64,000 nucleotides of DNA from Bacteroidota bacterium (GTDB lineage: Bacteria; Bacteroidota; Ignavibacteria; Kryptoniales; JAKASW01), in assembly GCA_021825585.1 (NCBI GenBank), contig JAKAGT010000011.1, forward strand, positions 62,001-126,000, written 5' to 3'. Shown one piece after another: positions 44,926-54,253 of this stretch. Under the pieces are notes generated by a model. That model saw nothing but the letters and a program-made list of their open reading frames with translations. It made no database searches and was not told where the DNA came from. The position numbers and the translations under genes are program-made. Position 1 is the first letter of the stretch; each line of letters opens with the position of its first letter.

Positions 44926-47478
44926 ATGAACGAGTCCAATGATTCTTTGCGGTTGAAGCTTCTTCGCGGCGGAGTTGTCGTTCTTACTTTGTTTGCCGCG
45001 TTTACTCTCTTGGGTGCCGGCGGATTCAGCGGGAGCAAGAAGGCACGGTCAGCTGGAATGAAAACGGATGTCAAATGGCCGCATCTTTTTCCCTGCAGGA
45101 TTCACGAAGGGGCCAACAAGGACCTTTTCGTGATGACCCTCGGCGACGTGAAGACCCCGCTTGCCGACGGGGTCTTCGACCCGGAGAAGGACCAGGTCAC
45201 TCTTAACGACGGCAGCGTGATAAAAAACTATTATCGCGATTCGCTGGGGATCAGATTCTACAGGCCGATCGACAAATCTGAGTTTCCTCTCCCTCCTTCG
45301 GGATGGTGCTCATGGTACTACTACTACCAGAATGTCGATGCAAGTGAAATTGAGCTGAATGCAAGATGGATTGCGAAGAATCTGAAGGACTACGGTGCGG
45401 AATACGTCCAGATAGACGACGGCTGGCAGGGAAAGGGACACGGCGCAGGCGACAACAGGGACTGGACCACCGTCAACGGCCGTTTCGCGCCGGGCATGGA
45501 CAAACTTGCGGCTTACATCAAGAGTCTCGGACTTAAGCCGGGGCTCTGGCTTGCCCCGCAAGGGCAGAGCAACCCACAGGTTGTGAGTGACAATCCTGGT
45601 GCGTTTCTCATGAACAACGATACTTCCGTCTCGCGAACGTGGGAGGGGATGTATCTTGTAGACCCTTCCTCCGGGGCCGGGTTGACGTATCTCAGGAATC
45701 TTTTTACCACGCTGAAAGCCTGGGGGTACGATTACTTCAAGATAGACGGACAGCCGATCGTTATAGACGAGTACCATCTCAAGAAGGCTTTCATGAAGCA
45801 ACCTTCCGACGACGCGGATTCACTTTACCGAGCCACGGTCGAGACGATCAGGAGGACGGTCGGCGAGAAGCGTTATCTCCTCGGCTGCTGGGGAATCCCG
45901 CTCGACGGAACCGGTATAATGAACGGCTCGCGGACGGGAGGCGATGTGGAACTCGGCTGGAGAGGGTTCAAAACGGCTCTCGATGCGACGATGCAATATT
46001 ATTTCCTCAATAATGTTGTCTGGTACTGCGACCCCGACGTGATGCTGCTGCGCTATCCGCTGACTCTCGACCAGGCGCGCGCATGGGCGACGCTCCAGGG
46101 ACTGACTGGAGAAGCTCTCATGTCCAGCGACCGTCTCCCCGACCTGTCCGCTGACCGGGTGGCAATCCTGAAAAGCGTATTCCCGGCGCAGGACATCCGC
46201 CCGCTCGACCTCTTCCCGTCCGACACGCACAAGCATATCTGGGATCTTAAGATAAACCACCTCGGGAGAGATTATGATGTAGTCGGACTTTTCGATTTCA
46301 ATGAGACCAAATCGAAGACGATCTTCCTCGGCTGGAAGGACATCGGTTACAGCGATGCTTCGCTCGTCCAGGTCTTCGACTTCTGGAACAAAGAGTATCT
46401 CGGTGCATGGAGAAAAGGTATTGCGGTCACGCTTTCTCCGACGAGCTGCCGGGTCCTGACTCTTCTCAAGGATAACGGCAATATTCAGCTGGTCTCGACG
46501 AATCGCCACATCACACAGGGCTATGTAGACCTGGTGTCACTGAAATACGATGAGGGTACGAGGACTTTTCATGGGACGAGCAAGGTAATCAGGAACGCTC
46601 CTTACGAGCTTTTCTTTGCCTACCCGCGGGGAGAGAATTTCAAGGTCGGGATAGCAAGGGCAGGAAATCTGAAGACGAAAGTGCTGGACCATCAGGGATG
46701 GGCTGAAGTTGAGTTTACCTCTCCGAGGACCACGGAGATTAACTGGGAGGTTTCGTTTGTTCCCTCCGGATTCTATCACTATCCCGTGAGCACCCCTTAC
46801 GGGCTTGATGTCACCCGGGCCGGACTCAACGGCGTGAACATCAGCTGGGACGACCAGTATTATCTTAACGACGGATGCGAAGTCTACCTGAACGGCAGAC
46901 TTGCCGGTTACACGCCGACGAATATCTTTCCCCTCAGGAACCTCGATCCCGATTCGGCATACAGTGTGTCCGTCCGTTCCGTATGGGAAGATGGTACACT
47001 CAGCAAAGGGAGCGCATCGGCCGGCTTCCGGATCAGGAAGTTGCTCCCGGACGAGATTATGTTGAGCGACATGGAACCTGTTAACCTGACTTCGGGTTGG
47101 GAAAGTGTAAAGATGAATAAATCCGTTTACGGCGAAAACATCTCTGTCGCCGGAAGGCAGTACGAGTTCGGCATCGGAACACGGAGCAACTCGGGTATCG
47201 AATATAACACCGAAGGTTTGTATAGGAGATTCTCGGCTGTCGTCGGAGTCGACGGCAGTGAGAGGAACGACAGGGGGAGCGTGGAGTTCTTTGTGTACGG
47301 GAATGGAAAGGAATTGTGGCGCAGTGGACCCGTAACACGTGAAAGCGTAGCAATTCCGGTTTCAGTTAACATAGAAGGAACCAGCCATCTGCTTTTGAAA
47401 GTTGCGAATGCCGGCGGCGAGACAGGATCCATACAGGCCGACTGGGCAGACGCTAAGGTGGAGGGCCTGCTCAAGTGA
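44926..47478 (+). CDS. GH36-type alpha-galactosidase/alpha-N-acetylgalactosaminidase-like glycosidase
   Basis: 850 aa. The N-terminal hydrophobic stretch (residues 15-35) suggests a membrane anchor or signal. Catalytic barrel about residues 120-460: GWCSWYYYY, QIDDGWQG, the nucleophile in YFKIDGQ (Asp274), and SRTGGDVELGW with the likely acid/base Asp340. A fibronectin-III-like module follows (about 620-700), and the C-terminal ~140 residues resemble an NPCBM carbohydrate-binding domain (GTRSNSGIEY). Next come a sugar dehydrogenase, nagA and nagB, so an N-acetyl-alpha-hexosaminide substrate is plausible. Confidence 0.82.
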   Translation: MNESNDSLRLKLLRGGVVVLTLFAAFTLLGAGGFSGSKKARSAGMKTDVKWPHLFPCRIHEGANKDLFVMTLGDVKTPLADGVFDPEKDQVTLNDGSVIKNYYRDSLGIRFYRPIDKSEFPLPPSGWCSWYYYYQNVDASEIELNARWIAKNLKDYGAEYVQIDDGWQGKGHGAGDNRDWTTVNGRFAPGMDKLAAYIKSLGLKPGLWLAPQGQSNPQVVSDNPGAFLMNNDTSVSRTWEGMYLVDPSSGAGLTYLRNLFTTLKAWGYDYFKIDGQPIVIDEYHLKKAFMKQPSDDADSLYRATVETIRRTVGEKRYLLGCWGIPLDGTGIMNGSRTGGDVELGWRGFKTALDATMQYYFLNNVVWYCDPDVMLLRYPLTLDQARAWATLQGLTGEALMSSDRLPDLSADRVAILKSVFPAQDIRPLDLFPSDTHKHIWDLKINHLGRDYDVVGLFDFNETKSKTIFLGWKDIGYSDASLVQVFDFWNKEYLGAWRKGIAVTLSPTSCRVLTLLKDNGNIQLVSTNRHITQGYVDLVSLKYDEGTRTFHGTSKVIRNAPYELFFAYPRGENFKVGIARAGNLKTKVLDHQGWAEVEFTSPRTTEINWEVSFVPSGFYHYPVSTPYGLDVTRAGLNGVNISWDDQYYLNDGCEVYLNGRLAGYTPTNIFPLRNLDPDSAYSVSVRSVWEDGTLSKGSASAGFRIRKLLPDEIMLSDMEPVNLTSGWESVKMNKSVYGENISVAGRQYEFGIGTRSNSGIEYNTEGLYRRFSAVVGVDGSERNDRGSVEFFVYGNGKELWRSGPVTRESVAIPVSVNIEGTSHLLLKVANAGGETGSIQADWADAKVEGLLK

Positions 47479-47487
47479 GGAGAATTG

Positions 47488-48588
47488 ATGAAAGCTATTT
47501 CAATAAAGCCGGGGACGACATCTGTACAGCTCGTCGACCGGCCGGAACCTAAGATAAGCGCACCCGACGATGTAAAAGTCAAAGTCATCAGAGTTGGAAT
47601 CTGTGGAACGGATAGGGAAGAAACGGCAGGAGGGAGGTCGCTGGCGCCGGACGGAAGCAGCGATCTTGTTCTCGGCCACGAAATGTTCGGAAGAGTTGTG
47701 GAAGTCGGCAAGTCGGTCACAAGGGTGAAAACCGGAGACTTTGTCGCATTCACCGTGAGACGTGGATGCGGGAAGTGTATGCCGTGTCTGATGAACCGTT
47801 CCGATATGTGCCTCACAGGCGAGTATCACGAGCGCGGGATCTGGGGACTTGACGGATATCAGACCGAGTTTGTCGTAGACAAGGAACAGTACGTAGTCCA
47901 TATCCCCCCGGAGCTTGAGGCCATCGGAGTTTTGGCGGAGCCGACATCCGTGGCTGAGAAGGCCATCGACGAGGCGGTGAGGGTGCAGACAAGCCGCCTT
48001 CCCGATGCCGGATCGACGCCCGGCTGGCTGTATGGAAAGACGTGTCTCGTCGCCGGGCTCGGCCCCATCGGCCTGCTCGCCTCAGTTGCCCTTGTTCTTC
48101 GGGGAGCCCGGGTTTACGGCCTGGATATCGTCGATGAGGCAAGCACACGCCCGCAATGGCTGAAGACAATTGGGGGGAAGTACATCGACGGGAGAAAGGT
48201 GCCGGCACAGAAGGTCGCGGATTCTGTGGCCCCCATGGACGTGATTGTCGATGCGACGGGCGCGGCACCTGTCGAGTTTAACCTGCTCGATGCCCTCGCG
48301 TTGAACGGTGTATATGTCCTGACTGGTGTCCCTGGCGGCGACCGGGCGATGCAGATAGACGGCGCCGATCTCATACGGCGCCTGGTTCTCAAAAACCAGG
48401 TGATGATAGGGAGTGTAAACGCGGCGCGGGATCACTTCCAGATGGCGGTCGACGACCTTGCCCACGCGCGTCTGCTCTGGGGGGATCACCTCACGAAACT
48501 AATAACCGACAGGCACCGGTTCGATGATTTCCTCTCCGCATTTCAACACCACGCCGACAACGAAATCAAATCGGTCATCGAGTGGTGA
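47488..48588 (+). CDS. Medium-chain (glucose 1-dehydrogenase-like) sugar dehydrogenase
   Basis: 366 aa from ATG 47488, with GAGGAG before it (TTG 47485 is one codon upstream). Zinc MDR family: CGTDREETAGG (catalytic Cys), GHEMFG and CGKCMPCLMNRSDMC (structural zinc), and a Rossmann segment LVAGLGPIGLLASVALVLRG. Length and the TAGG motif match archaeal-type glucose/galactose dehydrogenases, oxidising an aldose C1. Probably acts on the sugar released by the upstream glycosidase; this is inference from the neighbourhood. Confidence 0.85.
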   Translation: MKAISIKPGTTSVQLVDRPEPKISAPDDVKVKVIRVGICGTDREETAGGRSLAPDGSSDLVLGHEMFGRVVEVGKSVTRVKTGDFVAFTVRRGCGKCMPCLMNRSDMCLTGEYHERGIWGLDGYQTEFVVDKEQYVVHIPPELEAIGVLAEPTSVAEKAIDEAVRVQTSRLPDAGSTPGWLYGKTCLVAGLGPIGLLASVALVLRGARVYGLDIVDEASTRPQWLKTIGGKYIDGRKVPAQKVADSVAPMDVIVDATGAAPVEFNLLDALALNGVYVLTGVPGGDRAMQIDGADLIRRLVLKNQVMIGSVNAARDHFQMAVDDLAHARLLWGDHLTKLITDRHRFDDFLSAFQHHADNEIKSVIEW

Positions 48589-48885
48589 TTAACCGAAGGC
48601 CGGCCGCGACGAGTTTTACCCGCCGGGAAGTTGTCCGCCCTCACTGAGATGCTCACGAATCCGGAAGCCATGAATGATGTTCCGCACTGAATGGGCCGGC
48701 GGGGTTGAATTGCATACCGTGTTATTCCGTTGAGTCTTAAGCGGGCCAGATATACTTTTCGGCAGGGCTAATGTTCTCGAATCTCAAGTATCACACAGTA
48801 CGGCGGCTTCGCGTTTGCCGCTTTTGGCGGCTTCCGGGGCCGGTAACCAGGTTCGTGATGATCATGATTTTGATTATCGGGCCAA

Positions 48886-50268
48886 TTGAGCGATTATAAG
48901 TATTCGGATTTCGTTCTGGATATTAGAATGCACAACAAGACGGTGATAAAGGACGGGTCAGTGCTCCTTGCCGATGGACTGAAGGCGACGGACGTCGCGA
49001 TGAGCGAAGGAACAATCTTGCGAGTCGCCCGCGATATTCCTGCAGATGAATCCGACACCGTGATTGACGCGAAGGGGAAATATGTGCTTCCCGGGATGAT
49101 AGACATTCACACAAACGGCATAGCCGGATTTGATCTCACCCTCGGCGTGTACGATCCTGCAGAAGACAGCTTCATATCGAGCGAAGAGGCATATTTGCAG
49201 GGCCTGGACATTGCGCTCAGGAAATATGCTGCCACCGGAGTCACGCGCGCGTTCCTCACCAGTCTGGCTTCGCCGGTCGCCGAACTCCGAAGGGTATTCC
49301 GAAATGTGAGCAAATACAGAAACGATTCCCGCGGGCAGGCGTGGGGCGGAGTGCTTGCCGGGCTTTATGTTGAAGGTACTTTTATGAAGGACGCCGCGTA
49401 TCGCGGCGCGCACAACGCTGACTATTTTAACGAGCCTTCCGCCCGGCTGTTCGATGAGCTGCAGGAAGCGGCGGATGGGATGATAGCTATTGTGAATGTC
49501 GTTCCCGAATGGGGGAAAGCCTCCTACGATCTCATCAAATACCTGACGGAAAAGGGGGTCGTCTGTGCCGCGGGACACACCGGTGCAACCGGTGACCAAT
49601 ACTCGCAAGCGGTTAGAAGCGGGACGAGGCTTGCAATACACTTCCCGAACGGACCCACCGGTTCATCCGTGAAATCGTTCGACGGCGGCGGCGCTGTCGA
49701 GGCGGTGCTGCGCGCGGATGAGGCCTTCGTCGAGATAATAGCTGACGGTTATCATGTCGACAAGTCTTACGTGATGGACATCATAAGGAGGAAAGGATCC
49801 GACAAAGTCGTCGTCGTTACCGACAGCATGTTCCCCACATTGCTCGAAGGGCTCTCGGGGTTTTCGATGCTGGGGGTCGAAGGAAGGGTGAGTCCGAACG
49901 GCGAGTATCTCCAGATTGCCGACAGGGGTAACGCTCTCTTCGGGAGCACGCTGACGATGGACATGGCTTTCTCGAATATTCTGGACTGGCTGACGGCGCC
50001 AATCGAAGGTGTCTGGTACAAGCGGCACGAGCCGCTCGGTTTCGAAGAGGCATTGTTGAGGGCGTCGGAGATGTGCAGCAGGAATCCGGCGACAGTCGTC
50101 GGCATGTTCGAACCGAAATCCGGAGATGCCGGGAAGGATCTGAGCAGCTACACCGGGAGCATCGAACCGGGCAAGAGCGCCGACATAGTGATTGCCGACA
50201 TCGAAGAAATCGGCGGCAGGCATCACCTGAAGATTGAAAGAGTGTTCGTAAAGGGAAAAATGGTTTGA
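48886..50268 (+). CDS. nagA: N-acetylglucosamine-6-phosphate deacetylase
   Basis: 460 aa from TTG 48886; ATG 48928 is an alternative, as neither has a strong ribosome-binding site. Amidohydrolase fold: PGMIDIHTNGIAGFD, metal-ligand Glu in YVEGTF, metal His residues in AAGHTGATGD and AIHFPNGPTG, and the catalytic Asp in VVVTDSMFP. Removes acetate from GlcNAc-6-P (or GalNAc-6-P) in the cytoplasm. Followed closely by nagB. Confidence 0.92.
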   Translation: MSDYKYSDFVLDIRMHNKTVIKDGSVLLADGLKATDVAMSEGTILRVARDIPADESDTVIDAKGKYVLPGMIDIHTNGIAGFDLTLGVYDPAEDSFISSEEAYLQGLDIALRKYAATGVTRAFLTSLASPVAELRRVFRNVSKYRNDSRGQAWGGVLAGLYVEGTFMKDAAYRGAHNADYFNEPSARLFDELQEAADGMIAIVNVVPEWGKASYDLIKYLTEKGVVCAAGHTGATGDQYSQAVRSGTRLAIHFPNGPTGSSVKSFDGGGAVEAVLRADEAFVEIIADGYHVDKSYVMDIIRRKGSDKVVVVTDSMFPTLLEGLSGFSMLGVEGRVSPNGEYLQIADRGNALFGSTLTMDMAFSNILDWLTAPIEGVWYKRHEPLGFEEALLRASEMCSRNPATVVGMFEPKSGDAGKDLSSYTGSIEPGKSADIVIADIEEIGGRHHLKIERVFVKGKMV

Positions 50269-50315
50269 GGCCGCGCTGCAACATCAAGTGTTTGCAACGG
50301 CCGGAGAATGACGAA

Positions 50316-51098
50316 ATGAAACCGGATGACGCATTATCAACATTTATAATCGACAAGCTAAAAGTTGAAGTTTATGAAAACCGCGAAGCCATGGGATCTC
50401 GCGCTGCATCGGCGGTAATCGAACGGATGAAGAAGCTTCTGTCGGAGCAGGATAGCATGAGAATGATATTCGCAGCTGCACCGTCTCAAAACGAACTCCT
50501 CGAAGAACTCGCATCGGTCCGAGGATTAGACTGGTCGAGAGTGACGGCATTTCACATGGACGAATATATCGGATTGAGGCCCGATGCTCCGCAGTCTTTC
50601 GGCGTGTTTCTGACGGAAAGAATCTTCGGGAAGGTGAAGTTTAGAAAGGTTCATTACATAAGTCCCAACCCCGGCAGTGTGGAGGAAGAGTGCAAAAGAT
50701 ATTCGTCGCTTCTTGCCGAGGAGCCGATAGACATTGTATGCCTCGGGATAGGAGAGAACGGTCATATCGCGTTCAACGATCCTGATGTTGCCGACTTCAA
50801 CGACCCGCTGAGCGTGAAGATCGTCAGCCTCGACGACAGGTCAAGGCAGCAGCAGGTGAACGACGGCTGCTTTTCTTCGATAGCGGAAGTACCCCGGCAG
50901 GCGATCACGTTGACGATCCCGGCGCTCATCTCGTCGCGCTACATGTACGCGGTTGTGCCCGGCAGAACAAAGGCGGACGCAGTCCGCCGGACGGTTGAGG
51001 GCGAGATAAATACCGCCTGTCCGGCCACAATTCTGCGGCGTCACGAAAACGCGACGCTCTTCCTCGATGCAGATTCTGCAGCGGGGATAACATCTTAA
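50316..51098 (+). CDS. nagB: Glucosamine-6-phosphate deaminase
   Basis: 260 aa from ATG 50316, which has GGAG at 50302; a TTG at 50265 overlapping nagA's stop is less likely. Motifs: FHMDEYIGL (substrate loop) and CLGIGENGHIAFNDP (catalytic region). Converts glucosamine-6-P (or galactosamine-6-P) to a ketose-6-P plus ammonia, completing the pathway started by nagA. The mobile-element region begins within 25 bp of its stop. Confidence 0.93.
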   Translation: MKPDDALSTFIIDKLKVEVYENREAMGSRAASAVIERMKKLLSEQDSMRMIFAAAPSQNELLEELASVRGLDWSRVTAFHMDEYIGLRPDAPQSFGVFLTERIFGKVKFRKVHYISPNPGSVEEECKRYSSLLAEEPIDIVCLGIGENGHIAFNDPDVADFNDPLSVKIVSLDDRSRQQQVNDGCFSSIAEVPRQAITLTIPALISSRYMYAVVPGRTKADAVRRTVEGEINTACPATILRRHENATLFLDADSAAGITS

Positions 51099-51121
51099 TC
51101 TGCGTTCGTTCACGCGTTTGT

Positions 51122-51928
51122 TTAGAGCTTTATCCAATGGCCGTGGAACTTCGAGACGGTCGAGCATTTGCCCTTCTCCAGAAAGTACGATATTTTCGTA
51201 CTTACTGGAGGAGATGTGGAAAGCCCATGGAAGGCTTGGCTGATGGTGCACGGATTGATCGTTCTGTTTGCAGTAAAGGAGAATAGAGGATCCTGCATTG
51301 AGAGTATCCCTCGCCTTACCCGCGTTGCCTCAACGTAGTTCTTTAGCACCTCTCCAAGGCGGGGTCCAAAGGGAACAAGTCGGCTCTTATAAAACTTCGT
51401 CTCGCGAATAAGTAAGAGGTGCCTGTCCCAATCAATGTCGCCAACGAGCAGGCGAGCCGCCTCACCGACTCGGAGCCCCAGGCAATACAGCACAGCAAAG
51501 ATCATGTGATAGGTAATCCCTCTCATAGTCGCTCGTGGATTGTCGCGAAGATTTGCGGCGGTCTCGAGCAGACGTGCCGCCGTAGGGGGATCGAAAATGA
51601 ACGGCATACGCGGATTAGTGTTTCTCCGCACCTTGGCCTGAACCGGGGAGCGTCGGAGCCGCCCCTGCCGAACCAACCAGTCAAAGAACCCGCGAACGAC
51701 TGAAAGAAGGTGATTATAGCTTCGAGGCTTGGCACGAGGGCGAGAACGAAGAAACTCCTCTATGATTGTCGGACTGACATCGTCGGCTGTGGCGACGCGG
51801 CGCTCGGCCAAAAACCGATCAAGCAGAGAAAGGGTCCTTTCCTCGCTTTCGTACCGTCTGCCAAGAGCCCGTCTGGAGACGATGAATGCCTGGATCTCCT
51901 CGCCAAGATTGCTCTTACAACTAATCAT
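51122..51928 (-). pseudogene. Tyrosine recombinase, C-terminally truncated
   Basis: The frame has a phage-integrase N-terminal SAM-like domain and the first catalytic Arg (LGLRVGEAARL), but after TISQAFHGLS the sequence departs from the family. The remaining tail has no HxxR motif and no nucleophile Tyr, so it cannot recombine DNA. The deviation begins near 51240, beside a large palindrome at 51173-51213. Its start overlaps the upstream recombinase's stop by ATGA (51925-51928), as in tandem two- or three-recombinase elements. Confidence 0.8.
51173..51213. repeat. Large perfect-loop palindrome at the recombinase truncation point
   Basis: CTCCAGAAAGTACGA (51176-51190) and TCGTACTTACTGGAG (51196-51210) are inverted copies with one mismatch and a 5-nt TATTT spacer; three more outer pairs include one G-U. 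No T-tract follows on either strand, which argues against a terminator and for a recombination or element-end site. Confidence 0.75.
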
Positions 51929-53193
51929 AAGACCCCCTCGCCATCGCTCGAGGCGACTTCCCGCAGAGCTTCGATGGCAACCTTAGCGTAAATCTGAGTG
52001 GATGACGGAGATCGATGCCCAACATAGTCGCCGATGATCTTCAACGAGAGTCCTGCATCTACTAGCCTTTGCACACAAGTGTGGCGGAGTGTGTGAGAAC
52101 CCGGTCTGGGCACAGGAATCCTCGCCTTACGGAGATAGCGAGATGCGCACCCCGAAACGGCGGAAGCGGTTAACGGATCGAATGGAGCCAAGCTTCGCAA
52201 GAATATTTTCCGATGTGTCGTCTCGGGGCGCCCTTTTCTCAGGTAGTCCAAAATAGCTTGTCCAACAGCTGGAGAGAGCGGGTAATTAGCAAAGTGACCT
52301 GCCTTGCGCTCTGCAATCCGTACCCGCTCATCCCGCCAGTCAATGTCGTCAAGCGAGAGGGAGGCGACCTCCCGGCCCCGCAGACCGTAAGTAACGAGCA
52401 AAACCAAGATGGCGTAGTCACGCCTGCCGACTGCTATCCGTCGATCAACGACCTCCAGCATTAGACGGACCTGATCCCAGCTGATAGATCGCGGTATACC
52501 GGAATGACGGTAGAGCCGAGGATGCTCTACACTGGTACTGAGGTCACGTTCCAACACACCTTGGCGGAATAGATAGCGGAGAAGCACACGCACAACACCG
52601 CATGCGTTGCGCATGCTCGACCACCCAATTTGAGAACTCAACTCAGTTACGAAGGCACTCAAAACTGTCGGTGACAGATCCGACAACTTGGTCAAGCCGA
52701 TCGAGGAGAGATAGGTGGCAAATTGTCGCAGATGGTGGGTATATCCCCTTATGGAGCCTTCCCGCAATCCTTTCTCCTTACGTAGGAAATCGTAGAAAGT
52801 CGGAGCGGAGTCGTGAAAAGGGTTCTCCTGCTTATGGCTACGTCCTTGAGGCTGAAAGTTAGGCAAAGTCAGGGAGAGCATCTGTTCAATGGGATTGCGT
52901 ACAGTATCAGCGATCTTCCGACGCTCGATTGCAGATCGCCTGCCCCGAGCCCGGTCCTCCAGCCACTGGTCTACGAAGCTCTCGATGTAAAAGGCAAGCT
53001 GATCCAACCTTTGTGCACCCCGTGCTTGTGCAAATTGTCCGAAACTCATCACAAGGGGGACACGTCGAGTCACAGACTTCCATGAATACTTTTGCTCAGA
53101 GAGCCAGTTCACATAGTCTTCCACCGCCCCGCCGATCCAGCTGGAGCGGATATGTTCGACTGTCTGGGGTCGAACGAAATACTGTTCCAACAT
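51925..53193 (-). CDS. Tyrosine recombinase (tandem-recombinase transposon type), intact
   Basis: 422 aa from ATG 53193, which has AAGGAGG upstream; a start at 53253 is not supported. Two-domain N-terminus with a core-binding SAM-like region, then catalytic Arg in TYGLRGREVASL, HTLRHTC (HxxR), GHRSPS and the nucleophile Tyr in TQIYAKV: the complete R-H-R-H-Y set. Organised in tandem, overlapping by ATGA, with a second recombinase, like recombinase-in-tandem (RIT-type) elements; a third gene is missing. Confidence 0.88.
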   Translation of the reverse strand: MLEQYFVRPQTVEHIRSSWIGGAVEDYVNWLSEQKYSWKSVTRRVPLVMSFGQFAQARGAQRLDQLAFYIESFVDQWLEDRARGRRSAIERRKIADTVRNPIEQMLSLTLPNFQPQGRSHKQENPFHDSAPTFYDFLRKEKGLREGSIRGYTHHLRQFATYLSSIGLTKLSDLSPTVLSAFVTELSSQIGWSSMRNACGVVRVLLRYLFRQGVLERDLSTSVEHPRLYRHSGIPRSISWDQVRLMLEVVDRRIAVGRRDYAILVLLVTYGLRGREVASLSLDDIDWRDERVRIAERKAGHFANYPLSPAVGQAILDYLRKGRPETTHRKIFLRSLAPFDPLTASAVSGCASRYLRKARIPVPRPGSHTLRHTCVQRLVDAGLSLKIIGDYVGHRSPSSTQIYAKVAIEALREVASSDGEGVL

Positions 53194-53297
53194 AGACAAC
53201 CTCCTTTCTAAATGTGGTCGCCTAATATTGGCTCTACCCGAATTATGTGCCACTGACCCTCACGCCGGATGAGCGGTTACCCGATTTGAACAAGATC

Positions 53298-53324
53298 GGC
53301 AACATAACGAAATTGGCAACATAA
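53298..53324 (+). repeat. Two direct GGCAACATAA repeats at the element boundary
   Basis: GGCAACATAA occurs at 53298-53307 and 53315-53324, with the related inverse TTATGTGCC at 53243-53251. The second copy ends where the istA homology begins (53326), so these look like the terminal sites of the recombinase element abutting the IS21 remnant. Confidence 0.6.
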
Positions 53325-53325
53325 G

Positions 53326-54240
53326 CTTGATAACCTCAAGGCCGGAGTGATAAAACCCGATCTCTACGATCCCAAGTTCAACCGGGCTTTCCAGGAGATG
53401 GCCGAGCATTATAATACATTCCTCGACCCTGCACGTGTCGCAAGACCCAAGGACAAGGGAAAAGTTGAACGCGACGTCCAGACTGCCCGCGAGAAGTTCA
53501 AGGAACTCACCGCAGTATATCCATCGATAACCCTGGCTCAACTCAACCAGAGGATCCAAGACTGGCTCCGCGACGACTACGGAATGACCAAACACGGAAC
53601 AACTCATCAGATGCCTTACAAAGTATTCCTGGAGGACGAACAGACGAAGCTTATCCCGCTCCCTCGTGACACGTTCGAAGCGGCCTTCTGGAAGGAAGCC
53701 ACGGTGCATCCCGACTGCTACATCCAGGTGAAGAAGAAGAGTTACTCGGTCCCCTACCAATACGCAGGCAAGAAAGTCTGGGTTAAGGTATCAAACAATA
53801 TCATGCATGTCTTCTACAACGGACAACTTATCAAAGAGCACATAGTTTTGACAAAAGGATACCGGAAGACGGACTTATTGGACTTCCCCGAGAACATGGC
53901 TGCAGCCGCCAACAAAGGACTTCCACGATATCTGCAGGACCAGGCAGCCAAGATCGGACCTCAGTTCCAGAGCCTTATAAAATCCGTGCTCATTCCTCAT
54001 GCGTTCTTAAATCTCAGAAGGGCTCAGGGCATCGTCTCCGTTGCGAAGAGCTACCCAACCGAGCTCGTCGAGCAGGTGGCAGCTACTCTGGTCACCCAGC
54101 CCTTCCAGTTCACTCCCAAATACTTCAAAGCTTCAATCGAAAAGCTTGTAGAACTTGAATACCAGTCACAGGAAATCCCGCTCTCTGAAGAGACCAGAAC
54201 CTTCGTCAGGGATCCGGAATACTTCAACCACACATCATAA
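53326..54240 (+). pseudogene. istA: IS21 transposase IstA, 5' truncated
   Basis: About 304 codons remain of a ~500-residue transposase. DNLKAGVIKPDLYDPKFNRAF and the Glu of the DDE site in KDKGKVERDVQ are present; the HTH region and the first catalytic Asp are lost. The frame continues cleanly to a TAA 14 bp before istB. The first usable start is GTG 53347. The left break coincides with the GGCAACATAA repeats of the recombinase element. Confidence 0.85.
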
Positions 54241-54253
54241 GGGGAACAGCTTC

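Noticed and set aside
48589-48885. Possible promoter (TTGAGT and TATACT) before nagA
   Set aside because: Spacing is only about 15 bp and the match is weak; not listed as a feature.
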